DNA of 64,000 nucleotides, from the NCBI GenBank assembly GCA_027186245.1, contig CP114489.1, positions 7,571,501 through 7,635,500 of the forward strand, read 5' to 3'. Position 1 is the stretch's first letter. The number at the start of each line of letters is the position of its first letter. Shown one piece after another: positions 1 to 12,063 of the stretch. Below the pieces are notes generated by a model that was given only the letters and a program-made list of their open reading frames with translations, was not told the DNA's origin and searched no databases. The stretch comes from Coriaria nepalensis. Lineage: Eukaryota > Streptophyta > Magnoliopsida > Cucurbitales > Coriariaceae. The position numbers and the translations under genes were made by a program.

Positions 1-180
1 ATTGGATTGTACATGTAATTCGCAAAAAATAATAAGCATCAATTTATAAGATTGATTAAGGATTAATATTTCCATTCATATACTAATAAACGTTACACAA
101 TTACAAATCTATTTAGTGTTAATAAATATCACATGCTATCTGATGATGGAAAAGACGCATGTTTTCCTCACAAATAAGCA

Positions 181-498
181 TTAAATCAAGACAACACGGT
201 GATACTCTAGATATTTCAACATATGAACACCACAATCACCTTTGATAATGCCAATGTCCTCATTCAAGTTGGTGACCACCTCGATCCCAAGTGGCTGAAG
301 ACCGTAGTCTGTTCCACCGCTCCTTAATTGGTATGGGAGCATGACATTTAAAGGTTTGAGCAATTCAATTATCTTCTCGATGTAGTACTTGCTATTTGAT
401 AAAATGTGGAAGACTTTGATCTTGTGATTAGGAATCTCCTTAGGCCAAGACAGCCCAAAGCTCATTCTTGATATTGAAGGGATGTAAAGCTGGTTCAT
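181..498 (-). pseudogene. Ulp1-like (C48) cysteine peptidase C-terminal fragment
   Basis: A 105-residue open frame on the minus strand ends with the motif GDCGVHMLKYLEYH, which resembles the catalytic-cysteine block of plant Ulp1/SENP-type C48 peptidases (DCG followed by a short hydrophobic helix). The His and Asp of the catalytic triad should lie upstream and are not clearly present, so this is only the C-terminal part of the domain. Ulp1-like domains are common passengers or coding parts of plant Mutator-like and CACTA elements, and everything around this piece is transposon debris. I read it as a transposon-derived remnant rather than a host SUMO protease. Family call moderately sure; functional status doubtful. 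Confidence 0.55.
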
Positions 499-1955
499 GT
501 GCTTCTATGTGATACTGTCAATTGGGTTATATGTAGGAATATGTATAATATAATAAACAAAATACGATAAATAGTAACTAAGAAAACAATGTGCTGTAAA
601 ATAGAACAATATTTAAGATAGAATCTGTAAAAATAGAACGAAATAAAAAAAAGAAGAACATAATTTGAAAAAAAAAAAGAATAGAATAGTGAAACAGAAT
701 AGAACAGAATCTGTAAAATGAAGAATAGTAAGAAAACTAGAATGCAGAATCTGTAATCAATAAAATAGAATAACAAAACATAATGTTAAACTGATAAGAG
801 GATCAAACTGAGGCCTGTTGTACAATAGTTTCCTTAAAATAGATTCGCCCCCTCACGTTAGTGTATAAGGTTGAACGACGTCTATCTCTCAGGATACAAC
901 AGAGACGAATAGAAGCGACGCACCGCCGAACTGCTCCCGGCAAACTCAAACAGTGGCTTGAACTCTACCACACTAGAAACTTAGAATTCTAGAGGGAGGA
1001 AGGAAATTAGAGGGATGAGATATTTCATTTCTGATTGTGTGTTTTCAAATGAGAGGAAGATGTCAATTTATAGGCTCATGAGGGGAGAGGAGATTAATGA
1101 GAATTAATTTGGGTTTAATTTAGGTTTAAATATGATGAGGGTAAAATATCTGGGAGAAAAACAAAAAGAGGGCCAAGGCAAACCGGGTCATTTTCGAGCC
1201 AACATTCTACGTGCCTAAGTGCAGGCGCACGAGCCAAGCCCGATCCAATCCGGATTCGCACTCTGCAGGCGCGTGCAAGAGAGAGCATTCTAGTTTATAT
1301 TTTACTACCCATTAACAAATGTGCAATTCTATATAAGCACTCTCTCACTTATTCCCCTTTCCAATGTGGGATAAAATTTTCTCCTTCATTTTTTCTCATT
1401 CAAACCATTCCAATGGGTTGCACTTTGATATTCAATTTCTCATTCACCCATTAATCATTTTGAGCGTACCATATACCGATTCGAAGCTCTCATGGAGGAG
1501 AATCCGAATCAGCTTTGACCTTTCGTTTACACGAAGTGGACCCCACTCAAAATCAAGCATAAACATAGCATGCTAATATGCTAATTTTTTCAACAATCCC
1601 CTACATGAATGAAATTGACGGATTAACTAAAACATACGTTTTTCGACATTAAAACATTTTTGATCTGAAGATAGAGTTCGACGGTTTGAAACCTGCATAG
1701 GATAAGTAGGTATCAACCTTTGAACCTTCCCTTGTAAAAGTACATGGATTTTACTAGCAGATGAGTAGACACGATGTCTTTGAACTGTTCTGTCGTTCAT
1801 GTAAACAATAATATATTTCACACAAGAATCTTACCTGACACACTTGAGTTCTCATTGTTATGTTCATTTTGGCATTGAACATCTGCCTGGTTCTGCAAGA
1901 GTTGATGAGAATTATGCCCAAGTTAATTCCCTTAGAAGTGGCCCCACTTCTCTCT
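499..1955. other. Non-genic AT-rich DNA with low-complexity and LTR-like parts
   Basis: Positions 600-780 are a purine-rich low-complexity tract with many variants of GAATAGAA and GAATCTGTAA. Positions 840-1300 resemble a retrotransposon leader or LTR read on the minus strand. A TATA-like TCTATATAAG lies near 1328 and could be an LTR promoter on the plus strand, but no coding start follows. The short open frames at 1364-1576 and 1627-1821 show no recognisable domain. Confidence 0.4.
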
Positions 1956-1959
1956 AAAC

Positions 1960-2170
1960 CCTATAGCGCATATCCTAGACTCTAAACCCTTTACTTTATA
2001 ATCTACGCCTGAAACTCTAGATCCTAAACATTATATTCAAAACCTTAAACCTTTAGTCCTAAAAATGTAATCCTAAACCCTTAACCCTAAGCCTTTAACC
2101 CTAAATGATATACTCTACTTCCTAAACCCTAGATCCTAAACCTTTCACCTTATACTCTAAACCCTAAGCA
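1960..2170. repeat. Degenerate telomere-like AAACCCT tract
   Basis: Many imperfect units of AAACCCT/TAAACCCT spaced by short variants (CTAAACCCT, TTAACCCTAA, CTAGATCCTAAACC). The plant telomere unit is TTTAGGG, whose complement is CCCTAAA. This is too degenerate to be a functional telomere and reads as an interstitial telomere-like microsatellite, next to a gypsy protease relic. Confidence 0.7.
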
Positions 2171-2189
2171 AGAAATTGTAGGAAGTAGC

Positions 2190-2640
2190 CATGTCGACTA
2201 CAAGGAATGCTGCTAACGATAACTTTGTTCTAACCATCATGTCCAATGGCTAGATGCCTTGTACCTTTAACATACCCTTAACTAAGTCACCGATGGTCAC
2301 TTTAGTTGGAATTAAGTCCTTCGATGACTTAACCAGGACTATAATCATAGAGGATGACATAATATTAATTGTTGCTCCATTATCAATCAAAGTTTGTCTG
2401 ATTGACACTCCTTCTAGGTAGACTTTGATGTAGACGGGTTTAATGTGATAGGATGTCTAGACGGATACCTTTTTGAAGATAACATTTTCTGAGCCATCTA
2501 CGTTTACTAGAACTTTGACCAAGTCGATAGCTTTAGATGGTAGTGGCGGAGTTGGTAACTCTAGGACGGTTGCTTCATCCTTGCTCGTGTCCACTTCTTT
2601 TGGTGAGATTTACAAATCACCCTAAAAGTCTATAGGCAAA
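2190..2640 (-). pseudogene. Ty3/gypsy aspartic protease relic
   Basis: Translated on the minus strand, this stretch gives the retropepsin-like motif LIDNGATINIM, preceded by VSIRQT and followed by a segment ending GDLVKGMLKVQGI. That corresponds to the plant gypsy protease active site (consensus LIDTGASVNIL). Position 3 of the active-site triad is Asn where Thr or Ser is usual, and in-frame stops occur up- and downstream, so the copy is dead. It lies downstream, on the same strand, of the gypsy gag relic at 6110-8400. The two are separated by a copia LTR and leader, so they are probably parts of one older gypsy element split by that insertion. Confidence 0.65.
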
Positions 2641-2960
2641 GTGATCGTATTGAAATCTACGAAAATTGGAAATGTGTCGATTGAAAATATATGCCCGTCA
2701 AGCTAATCAAGTTTGACCTGATGAGGGAAAATACTTTAGGTGATATGACTACTTCAGGTGGGATACAGTTTGACCTGATATGGTTGCTTCATCCTCGCTC
2801 GTATCCGCTTTTTCTGTTGGGATTTACAAATCACCTCAAAAGTTTATCGACAAAGTGATTGTATTGCAATCTACTCAAATTGGAAATGTGCTAATTGCAA
2901 GTGTATGCTTGTCAAGCCCATCGGGTTTAACCCGATGGGGAAAATACTTTGAGTGATACT
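2568..2960. repeat. Imperfect tandem duplication, offset 214 bp
   Basis: The stretch starting GGTTGCTTCATCC at 2568 recurs at 2782 with scattered substitutions. The matched parts include ATTTACAAATCACC, AAAGTGAT(C/T)GTATTG and GGAAATGTG. It belongs to the gypsy relic and ends at the left edge of the copia LTR. Confidence 0.7.
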
Positions 2961-4924
2961 ATCTTTATGTACATATTAGTAAGACATTATTTATTATCAT
3001 GAATGAAAGTCAGTTATTATTTATCATGTTTATTTATTTTACTAGAATTAATATTATATGTCCTATAAATGCATATCATGATAAAGTCAAATATTATCTT
3101 GAAATATGTACTCTAGAGATAGAGATATTCTAGTAGAGACTCGAGTTGCTAAAAGCTCTAATGATACAAATGGTTTATTTTCATAGGATCTCGAGAATGG
3201 ACATCAATTGATCTGGATAGAGAATCATGTAGTTCATCACCTAATTGTTAGTGGATGATCTCACAACCAGTGGTGCTAGTGGAACACCATGATGATTGCA
3301 TGGGCGCTTAGTAGAGACTAATGATGTTGAATGTGACACTTAGATAATTCCCAATGGTAATAAACATTGGCTATTAATGAGAACTATTTAGTGACTATTT
3401 TACATGTGATCCTCAGACTTAAGACACTATGGTTCCTTGAGTACAGGGATTTACGTTTTGACATCATTCCAATTAGCCTTAGCTATGGGTAAACACGGGG
3501 TGAACCGTTAGGCATGAAGTGTCATGCAAGAAGGCTGTGAGTAGTTAAGAGGGACATCGCTTCCGTGTTTGGAAAATGGTCCTATGGATTATATACTTTA
3601 TTGAATAAGTAATCTCTGTAGAGTAGTATGGTATGAATAAAGTTTCTATAAATCCATTGTCGATATTCAATAAATATATAATAGTCCATATGACTTGTCT
3701 ATTAAGGTTTAATAGTTAAACCATACCTTGGGATGAATCTAGATATTGGCAAGGGGAAGGGATTGTTATTGTAAGCAAACTACAGTCATAACAGGTTTAT
3801 TCAGAAAATGGTACTTCTCATCTTCTGAGGAATCTCGACACTTTTCTATAAGTCAATCTTGACTTGGAGGTTTAAACTTATTTAATCATGAGATCATTAA
3901 GCTAAATATTTAATTTAAAAGGTTGTTTTAAATTAAAAAATTTAATTTGGAATTAAAAAAATCATTATGTGTTTATGAAATCCTCCTGGTAGCATTATGT
4001 AAAACCTAATCAGTTACACACATAAGGTTCATAGTAACTTTGGAGAAAAAGAAAAAATGGACCAAAATCATTTTAGGAGTAAAATAGTAATTTGACTTAT
4101 AGTTTGATTATAAGGGCAACATGGTAATTATTAGTTTTTTAATTTAATGTCATGCAACTCTGCTAGCACAACTAAGTGTGACATTAATTTAATTAGAAAT
4201 TAATAAGTTACATTGGATCTTTTATTTAATTATAAAAGTGTCCTAAAGGTTCATATTAATAATCAAACATTAAAGGGTTAATGGGCCGAATTATTGATTG
4301 GATTTTTGTGGACCAAATTAATCAAAAGGTTGACAAATATTCATGAGTATGACCCATTAGTGTGGCCGGCCATGATATGAGTTTGATCTAATTTTTTCTT
4401 TCAAGAGTTTGAATATAAAAAGCAACTTAAGGTGATAAGAGTTTTAAGGAATCTAGGAAACCTAATCTGATTGGGAAACTATAACCTAATTGTGCTTACA
4501 AATACACCCTAAAACCTTGGCCGAATATATCAAGTCCTCTAAGCATCTATTGGCCAAAATTCATAGAAAGAAAAGAGTCTTTTCCCTTCTCTTTCCTCGA
4601 ACTTATTGTCTCATGAGTTTAGACCATGAGTAGAAAGTTAATCATGCAAAATGAATTGTGTGGATAATAGTTAGAGGGCAATATATGGATACTTCCCCAT
4701 CTTATTGAAGAAGAGTTTTGTAAATCAAGAGAGGTATTCCTTTTCTCTAAACCTTGATTTAATTTAATGGGATTACTGTGATTTCTATAACAAGTTATAT
4801 GTGATATAATGTTGTATGATCAATCTTGAAAGAAACTATGCATGCTAGGATGTGATTTGATTAAATTTTAAATATTTCTTCTGCTACATTTATATTTTAT
4901 TTTGCATGCCTACATTTACTAACA
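2960..4924 (+). repeat. Copia LTR (long-LTR family), plus orientation
   Basis: The right end is set by the sequence ACTAACA directly followed by a tRNA-iMet-like primer site at 4925. The left end is approximate. Internal blocks are shared with the LTRs at 15651-18050 and about 18860-20843 and, in reverse, with those at 12.1, 27.9, 29.5 and 36.7 kb. An example is GACATTAATTTAATTAGAAATTAATAA(G/T)TTACATTGGA near 4190 and 17384, here given with its variable base. I infer a 5' LTR of a long-LTR copia element, since leader but no gag follows. Confidence 0.65.
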
Positions 4925-4936
4925 ATGGTATCAGAG
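4925..4936 (+). other. Primer binding site, tRNA-iMet type
   Basis: ATGGTATCAGAG immediately follows the LTR end. It is the usual plant copia primer binding site complementary to the 3' end of initiator methionine tRNA, and it fixes both the LTR boundary and the plus orientation. Confidence 0.8.
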
Positions 4937-6105
4937 TATAGGTCAGACTGGAAAGCATGATTGTATTATGATTAATTGATGTATTAACGTTTGTTCTTGG
5001 ATGTTCTTTGTTGCTAGAATTTAAATGGCATAAATTTTTGGAAAAATAAAAATGAGGCTGTTGTTTGGGATAGTAGTTGCCGCCATATGGACTCATGGAT
5101 CAGCTAAAGACCGCATTTGCGTTGGTGAACTAGTATAGGGTTGTTTAATGAGTTTAACTCACTATGCACCGACATGAAATTTGTCATATTTGAAGTTCCA
5201 ACAATTGGATCGTTATGAAATTCTTAGAAGTAGATAAGACAATTTTCAAGCAAACCACTGAACAAATTGCTGATTAGAAATCTGAGGCACCGGCGATGGG
5301 CGGCATAAGAGGTGTCATTGTTGCTGTTGCGCTCATGTAGAATCCCTACTGTGCAGCGACACAAAATTAATCAAATCTAGGGTTCCAACTATTGGATCAT
5401 TTTAAAAGTTTCAGAATAGGTAGATGAGAAAATTTCAAAGCAAACTCCCTGTTGGCTACTGCGCATAGTGGCTGTAGCGCCAGTGTTTCGTCGTGGAAAC
5501 CCTAATTCGATTACGTTTCATTTTAGATACTTTCCCAAAAAACTAATCTTGTAATTAATTGAAAATTTATGTTGGCATGTTTCCTAATTTTAGAATATGA
5601 TCTAAAATAAGAAATTTTCCAAAATAATAAGTATCATTTTGGAAACAACCCAATTAGGAAGCTTTCCAAATATGGAAACTTAGCATTTTTTGGCAAGTAT
5701 CTTTAAAGAGTTAAGGAAAGGAAAATTTTGATTACTTGCTTGTGCTATTAAATGATTAAAATGAATTTAACAAGAGTTGACTTGTTTGAATTCCATGAAC
5801 ATGCATCAAGAGATAAAACAAGAATAATGTATGAACAATTAAAAGGTGCTTTAACATGTTCATGCATTAGATGTATGTAATTTAAGGTGTTAATTGTACA
5901 TGCATCATAATATATATATGCTTGGTTTAATATGTTATATCACATCATATTTAAAGACTACGAGATAAGATATGATATATCTATAGTTGTTAGGATGAGA
6001 CCTATTTGAAATCATTCCTTTGATTATATTAAGCTAGAATTGGTTGTGAAATTGTTTCATGACTCACCTTCCAAATATTATAATATATGTGATATTTGAA
6101 TGAAT
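4937..6105 (+). other. Copia 5' leader between PBS and gag, truncated
   Basis: This non-coding stretch matches, in reverse orientation, the leader at about 35.2-36.6 kb. Shared blocks are GAAGTTCCAA near 5190, AATCATTCCTTTGATTATATTAAG near 6010 (split here by no gap), and CCTTCCAAATATTATAATA near 6067. No gag follows; a gypsy gag on the other strand resumes near 6110. The copia fragment therefore runs 2960 to about 6105 and is truncated at its 3' side. Confidence 0.55.
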
Positions 6106-6109
6106 ATAG

Positions 6110-8400
6110 GAAGGTCACAGACACATGTGAAGTTTTATGATCCCCTATGAAAATTTTTTGTGCCCCAACCATTTTCATATTGACTGAACCGGCCTCGGGG
6201 GAATAATCGTCCTCGGCTGCTTTTGAATGATTGTTGGATCCTTGATAAAAGGGCAGTAGTCTGGCCACCTGGCAAATCAAAACAATAATCGCCCGATCGA
6301 CTAATTGTGTCCCTATTCTCTTTACTGGTTTGGCCGTGAGCATTGGCCTAAAGCAAGAACAATCTATAATAAGAGCATAAGGGTGGCCGATTGGGTGGAT
6401 GATTTGGTCAATACGCACTTGTGTTTCTTATGTAAAGAATTTGGCCCGAAGCTGCTGTATTATTTCGCATGTTAAATTGAATGAGTTTTGACGGGTCAGT
6501 AGGCAATCGATAGTGACCGATCCATCTCATCTTTGTATTGAGGAAGGACCTTAGATTGGCCATGGAAGCATTAGCCATACCAGGGAAAAGATTGGAATTA
6601 ACTACCATGGGGGTGACTCTCCGAAACTCAAGTCTTTTGTCGATTCTTTCTTGAATACGTTGTGGGAATACTAGGAAATTGTCCATCTAATGATAGTAAG
6701 AATTGTGATACTTTCAATAATCCTTACCTCATACTTCATCAAATGATGGCAACTTGTGGTTAGTCAGAATCTTCAACTTCTTGTTGTTTAACAAAATGTC
6801 GAAGATTTCACTTGCCTTGTTCAGGTCCAAGGAATAGACTTTGTCTTTCTCGTGAGGATACCTTTTAAATGTCTTATGAATTGTAGACTTGTTGGGAGCC
6901 AGGGAGAGTGACTAGTTTGTCATTGATTATTTCAGTAGTGTCTAATTCAAAGATGGATTCCTTTTAACAGTTATCCCAATTCAATAGCCCCTTCCTAAGA
7001 GCCTATACTTTTAGCAGCCCTTCATCTCTGGTGCTCTTCATGGATAACTCAAAAAAATCACAAAAATATATCCCTTCAAGCTTCTTTCATAGTTCGATGT
7101 CCATACCGTTGATGGCTAACTTGACAAATTCCTATTCTAGCACAGCTACATAGCACAGGTTCCTTAACTTTTTGAATTGGGATGGGAAAGCCTCGGCCAG
7201 CTCACCCTTTAGTTGGGACAAACAGGACAAATCGGTCGTCCTAACTTATGGCTGGCTCCGGTAAAATAGGGTATGGAAGCATTGCTTCACATCCTACTAA
7301 GTTCTTATTGAGTTGGGCGATAACCTAGTATATTAGGCAAAAGCTGCCCGATTAAGGAGTTGGCGAACAGTTAGATTTGTAGCCTGTTATTTCCATCGGC
7401 CTTGCTGCACTGAATGGTAAAGTAACTAATGTGCTTATGATTAATTGATTCGAGTTATCTCTTGAAAATAGGGTGAGATTGGGAACCTAGGACCAACGAG
7501 GGAAAGTTTCTCCATCGATCTCCTTGATATACGATTTGTGGTACATAAGCTAAGACAGCTGTCGAATGGTGGGACCATAGATATCTTGTATAATGTTATG
7601 CAGTTAATCTTAGTCGACCATCAGCTGCACGAGGATAACCTATCTTTTTGGCTAAGGGGTCACCATAGGTAGGTAGAATGGACGTCCATCTGTGGCTCGC
7701 TGACCCTTGGATTATTTACGGGGCGGCATGCTGACATCGGTCGAATATTTGCCCTGCCTTGGCCGATCACTGGGCCAATGCATTAGATTTCGGTTGTTGC
7801 TCCTATAATCTCTTAGTTTGGTCCGAAAGCCAAGGACTACTTACTGGCCAATTATGCTGATTTACAACCCATTGAGGTAATTCAGCGGCCACTCGTGGGT
7901 GGAGAGCTGGTGGCGGTAATACAACTTGCAGCCTATCGGTTGTTAGCTAATTTTCAACCTGCTGCCGTTATCTTGGATGGCATAGGGGTTTTGAATGGAC
8001 CCCCACAATGCTCTTGTAGAAGGGATTACTCTTGGAACTCGGTGATTTTCCGCCCTAACATATTAAGGCATTCGGCTAAATAGGCTAAACTTTCAACCAT
8101 CCAAACATCTAATTTATCCATTCTATCGAGGAATCAAATGATCAAGACATCAAATTATGGTTTCCCAGAGTACCATGATAGGCAACCCTAGAGATCTAAA
8201 TACGAGATGACCTGGGGTGTAGTCGATGTCATCAGTCGATTCCTTCACCTGTTGGCTCATCTCAGGTTGATTTACCTCATCTTTGCCCATGTCCTGCTCC
8301 TTAGGTGGAGTGGGACCGGGGCATGAAGGACTAGAAGGTTCCAATAACACATCATCAACTCGGTGTTTTCCGAGGCTATAACTTCACGATCGACGAGTAG
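6110..8400 (-). pseudogene. Ty3/gypsy gag relic
   Basis: On the minus strand the stretch near 6720-6890 reads KSTIHKTFKRYPHEKDK, then DLNKASEIFDILLNNKK and NHKLPSFDE. This matches the conserved region of plant gypsy gag polyproteins where a motif of the type LDLxKADEIFDxLL precedes HKIPSxEE. Downstream pieces (6408-6686 and part of 6029-6418) and an upstream Pro/Glu-rich piece (8150-8350) are open in other frames, so several frameshifts and stops break the gene. Part of the insert near 7700-8090 has lower AT content than its neighbours. The protease of the same orientation lies at 2190-2640 beyond an inserted copia LTR. Confidence 0.6.
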
Positions 8401-9100
8401 ACATCATCATGCAAGGTTTCAATGGGCTTGCCAATTTATTGATATGCAAATTTTGTGAAAGCATTGTGAATGGGGAATTACCATTCTTTCGAAAATGAAA
8501 GAATCGTAATTTAAATTGTAATAATATATAATGTTGATAAATTAAAGGCGATAAAATGAAGTTCAAATAAATCAAAGGAAATATGAATACATAGTGCATT
8601 AAATTAAAGACAATATAAAATAACTTGCATTGAATTAAATGACGTGATAAAGTAACAACACACTTAATGACGAATTAAAAAGAAGATTGTATTTTTGTGG
8701 TATATTTAATGTTTGAGCATTAAGAATGTTTAATGAATCAAGCAAGCAGGAGGCCTACAGAGCCATAAGATAATCCATTAGAGAATTAATTTCAAGGCTT
8801 TGGGCCGAGAGAGTTAAATCGGTGTTTGGTTATTTGGTGGTTTTTGGTTTGTGTTTTCCCTTTGACGAACGTCTCTATTTATAGGCATTGAATATTTGGA
8901 CAATAAGCTTCTTTGCCTGGTTGGCAAGGCTTCTCAATTGCCAAAAAATCCTTCTCTAAATTCTGATTTAGCCTTTTAGCCACTAAGAAATTTCCATTTT
9001 GATGGAATACCCCTAGACCAAGTCAAATAAGCTCTTCCCCTTACAAACTGACCCTAGATTTGTTTAAAAGCTGTTTGAATAAGTCAATCTTCCTTTCTAG
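8401..9100 (-). other. Gypsy leader/LTR-like region upstream of gag
   Basis: AT-rich DNA directly upstream, on the minus strand, of the gypsy gag relic. It contains CTATTTATAGGC near 8873, similar to a stretch near 1062 (CAATTTATAGGCTC), each followed by comparable purine-rich text. I read it as untranslated leader or LTR of the gypsy element. Boundaries were not found. Confidence 0.35.
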
Positions 9101-11788
9101 TTTGCAAAGGAATCTCTCAATCTTTCTTTCTCAAATAAGTTAATGAGGCACATTGTTTGGACTGTTACTTTCACTTACTTTCATTTATATAACTTGTAAA
9201 ATAAGGGATTTTTTTTTTGTTACTTAAAAGGGGGTATCTTACTATTAAAAGCTTTGTTTACAAAGTAGGATTCTTTAATCATAGTAAGATATAGCATATT
9301 GAAGATAAATACTTGTAAATTATAATACAAAACATAATTCTTTTCCTTCGAAGTTCATCGAAGTTATTTAACATGAGCGAAAGTTAAATAGAAAAATTGT
9401 TTCCTAATAATAGTGCAACTTTAAATATGAGAGTAAAATGTGAGCTTTTTCCCAGCAAGTACAAACATACTTACAAAACAGATGCAATAAGGATACACAT
9501 GATGCTTGATCATACATTGTCTACTAAAAGTTTCCATGATAGATGCATCTTGTTCTTTTTCTTAATTATTTTAATACATTCTTAGTTCTTACTTTATTTC
9601 TTTCTTTGGGGCCCTATGTATGTACTAATTGCATGTGCGAGAAATGGAAAGTCGAGGGAGCAACAAAGATCTGAACTTGCCTAAGGTCATTTCATGTCTT
9701 GGCATGTCTTCACATCGCTTATCATAATACTCTCTTCATTAGGCCTCGACCTTTCCTGCGAGAGGTCGATACGACATTTAACTTTTCTTTCTTATTTCTC
9801 ATTTGTTCCACTTATACTTCTTAATTTCCTAACATAGTTATGAGGTAATAGTTGTATGATTGGTGAGGATGCATATGAAATTATGGAATACATAAATGCA
9901 GTTATTCATAATTGATTCAACCACTATATAAGTCAATCCATAACAACAAACAGATGGATAGTAACTGCTTATCATATAAGGAAGCACATACCATTTTAGA
10001 ACACATAAAGGTAGTCATTCATAACTGATTCAACAATCTTATTAATCAATCCATTACGAATCTAGAACACATAAAGGTAGTCATTCATAATTGATTCATA
10101 ACTGCTTAATATTGTGCATTTCTCATTTATTTTTAGGAATCTAGTTCCAAATGTTTTCTTATTATAAATTATTTTGTTACATTAGTAAGTTGTGTTCAAG
10201 TTTTTCCTTCTAGATTATCATTTTTGCCTCATTATTCAAGCTATTCTAGTTAACTCTTGAAAACATAATATTTAGGCTATTATTTCTCTTAAGTACTTAA
10301 TAGAGGTTTGTATTTTTGTATCTTATAAAGCATAATTACCATTGATCTAAGATTTTGCTCTCATTTATTTGTACCTCTTATATTAGTTCCATACAAATTT
10401 CAGCTCAAATTTCAGCTCTCATTTAATTCATTCATTTCATCTGCACAGTTTCAGTTTCCCATCTATTTGATTTTCTGTTTTCAAATATTTGGCTTTAAGA
10501 CCTATTTCTAACACCCGGGAGTCCTATCAAATTCTAAAATTTTAAACATATCTCTATCAATATCTTGTTAAGCTACTGCAAGAAGTTCAGCTCAAATACA
10601 TATATTTTCTCTTTCAAAAATCATTTGTCTCAAAACTATCTGAAATCAAAACTTAATCTGACTAGTTTAATTTCTTCACCAATATTTTGGCGTAGGATCA
10701 TTAAACAATTCCAAGATAAGTCTCATTTGAAATTTAGCTTCTCATGATTTCACTGATATATTATTTTCTCAATTGGGTTTAGTAGAATGAAAGTTATGGC
10801 TTGTTGAACTTTCTATTTAGTTTCATGGTTTCTTTGTTAACATGATAACTAGTGCTAACTTTGAAATTATAGAACTCCTGACGCCAATGCTGAAAATTTT
10901 TTAGTCTTATTGTCGACTTGAAGTTCCTGATCTCTAGTTTGTTCTTGTAAAATATCAAAATTTTCTATAAACAGTATCATGACCAAAAGTTCATAAGAGT
11001 ACCTATAACTCTCGATTCAAATTCAAGTTCTTACGTATTGATCACCTTGCTTGCAGAATTTTTATCTTAGTGATTATAGATATGTTTGTGGTGTTCTTGG
11101 TCTCTCTAAAAAGCTAAGAGATCTTTTTCATAATATAAATTTTGTAGGATTTTAGAGCATATAGATAATTTCATAATTCAATTACTAAAACATAGCACAA
11201 AACTATTTTGTTTTCAGTTATGCTACAACATGCTTACAAGGCTTATCAAACCATTAGATGATCTTACCTAAATTCAAGCTTCCTTCAATCAAGTAATCTT
11301 TATAGTATTGGTTAAACTTGCAGAAGATTGGGAGTGTAATGGAGAGAGAGAAGAGTGAAACATTGGAGAGATAAGGGTAAATGATGAAGAATGTTCAATG
11401 CATAAACCCTCAGCATTTGTTACTTGATTTCCTTCCTAACTAGTTACTAGATTGATGACTAATCAATCTCAATGAATTGTCACTCTTGTGCACTATGGTT
11501 AGCAAGCACGTAGCTAAGGATACACAGATTAATGACAACACTTCTTGGCTATTTTAACACATTTTTATTTACCCCTAGATAAAGATTTTATACCTAAGTC
11601 TCAATCTTTCTTTTTCTTGTTAGGTTCACCGAGAACTTTTAAATTTTATTATTTTCATCTTGAAATAATTTCCCAAGTAAGTTTTTAATATTGAAATCTT
11701 ACATCCGAACTATCTATCAGTTCATAGGACGTACCAAATAATTAGTAATTTCTTAGTCAATCGTGTAAATTTCATTTATCTACCAATT
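9101..11788. other. No recognisable gene; AT-rich, probable old transposon DNA
   Basis: Short open frames of 60-62 codons occur at 9397 and 10565, but none shows a domain, good codon bias or splice context. A run of direct repeats sits at 9885-10110 (separate entry). Otherwise nothing was seen. Confidence 0.5.
9885..10110. repeat. Short imperfect direct repeats (three copies)
   Basis: Three related blocks start near 9888, 10005 and 10068 with ACATAAA(T/G)G(C/T)AGT(T/C)ATTCATAA(T/C)TGATTCA. The first two continue into AGTCAATCCAT/AATCAATCCAT. Unit spacing is irregular (about 115 and 65 bp). Confidence 0.6.
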
Positions 11789-12028
11789 TTACATAGTTAG
11801 AAATTCATGGGAGCTTACGGCCCACAACTCGATGCCCTCTACCGGCCACTCAATAATGGCAGCAACGTAAAAAATGGTCACTATCATAGGCTCGTGCAAA
11901 AATGTGAAGCAGTTGTAGGACTTGGACCAAAAGCTCATCAATAGTAGGACGGCCAAGTTGTAAACATATTGATGACATGTCAACTCAATAAACTCAGTAA
12001 GTCTAGTTGACTCCCAAGTACCTCCCAT
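11789..12028 (-). pseudogene. Possible plant mobile domain fragment
   Basis: A 79-codon frame on the minus strand contains TFLHEPMIVTIFYVAAIIEW followed by PVEGIEL. The pattern resembles the plant mobile domain (aminotransferase-like PMD), where a segment of the form TFHxPxGEMTVTLxDVAxLxGLPVDGxP is typical. Such domains occur in MAIN/MAIL host proteins and in many plant transposons. The usual Gly and Asp positions differ, no flanking domain is visible, and it abuts a minus-strand LTR at 12064. I treat it as transposon-captured debris. The family call is tentative. Confidence 0.35.
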
Positions 12029-12063
12029 AGGTTGGCAGAAGTCGGTTAACCCAGGCTACCAAC

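Noticed and set aside
1320..1420. TATA-like box and downstream frame at 1364-1576 as a gene promoter
   Set aside because: No coding domain or splice pattern follows; more likely an LTR promoter relic.
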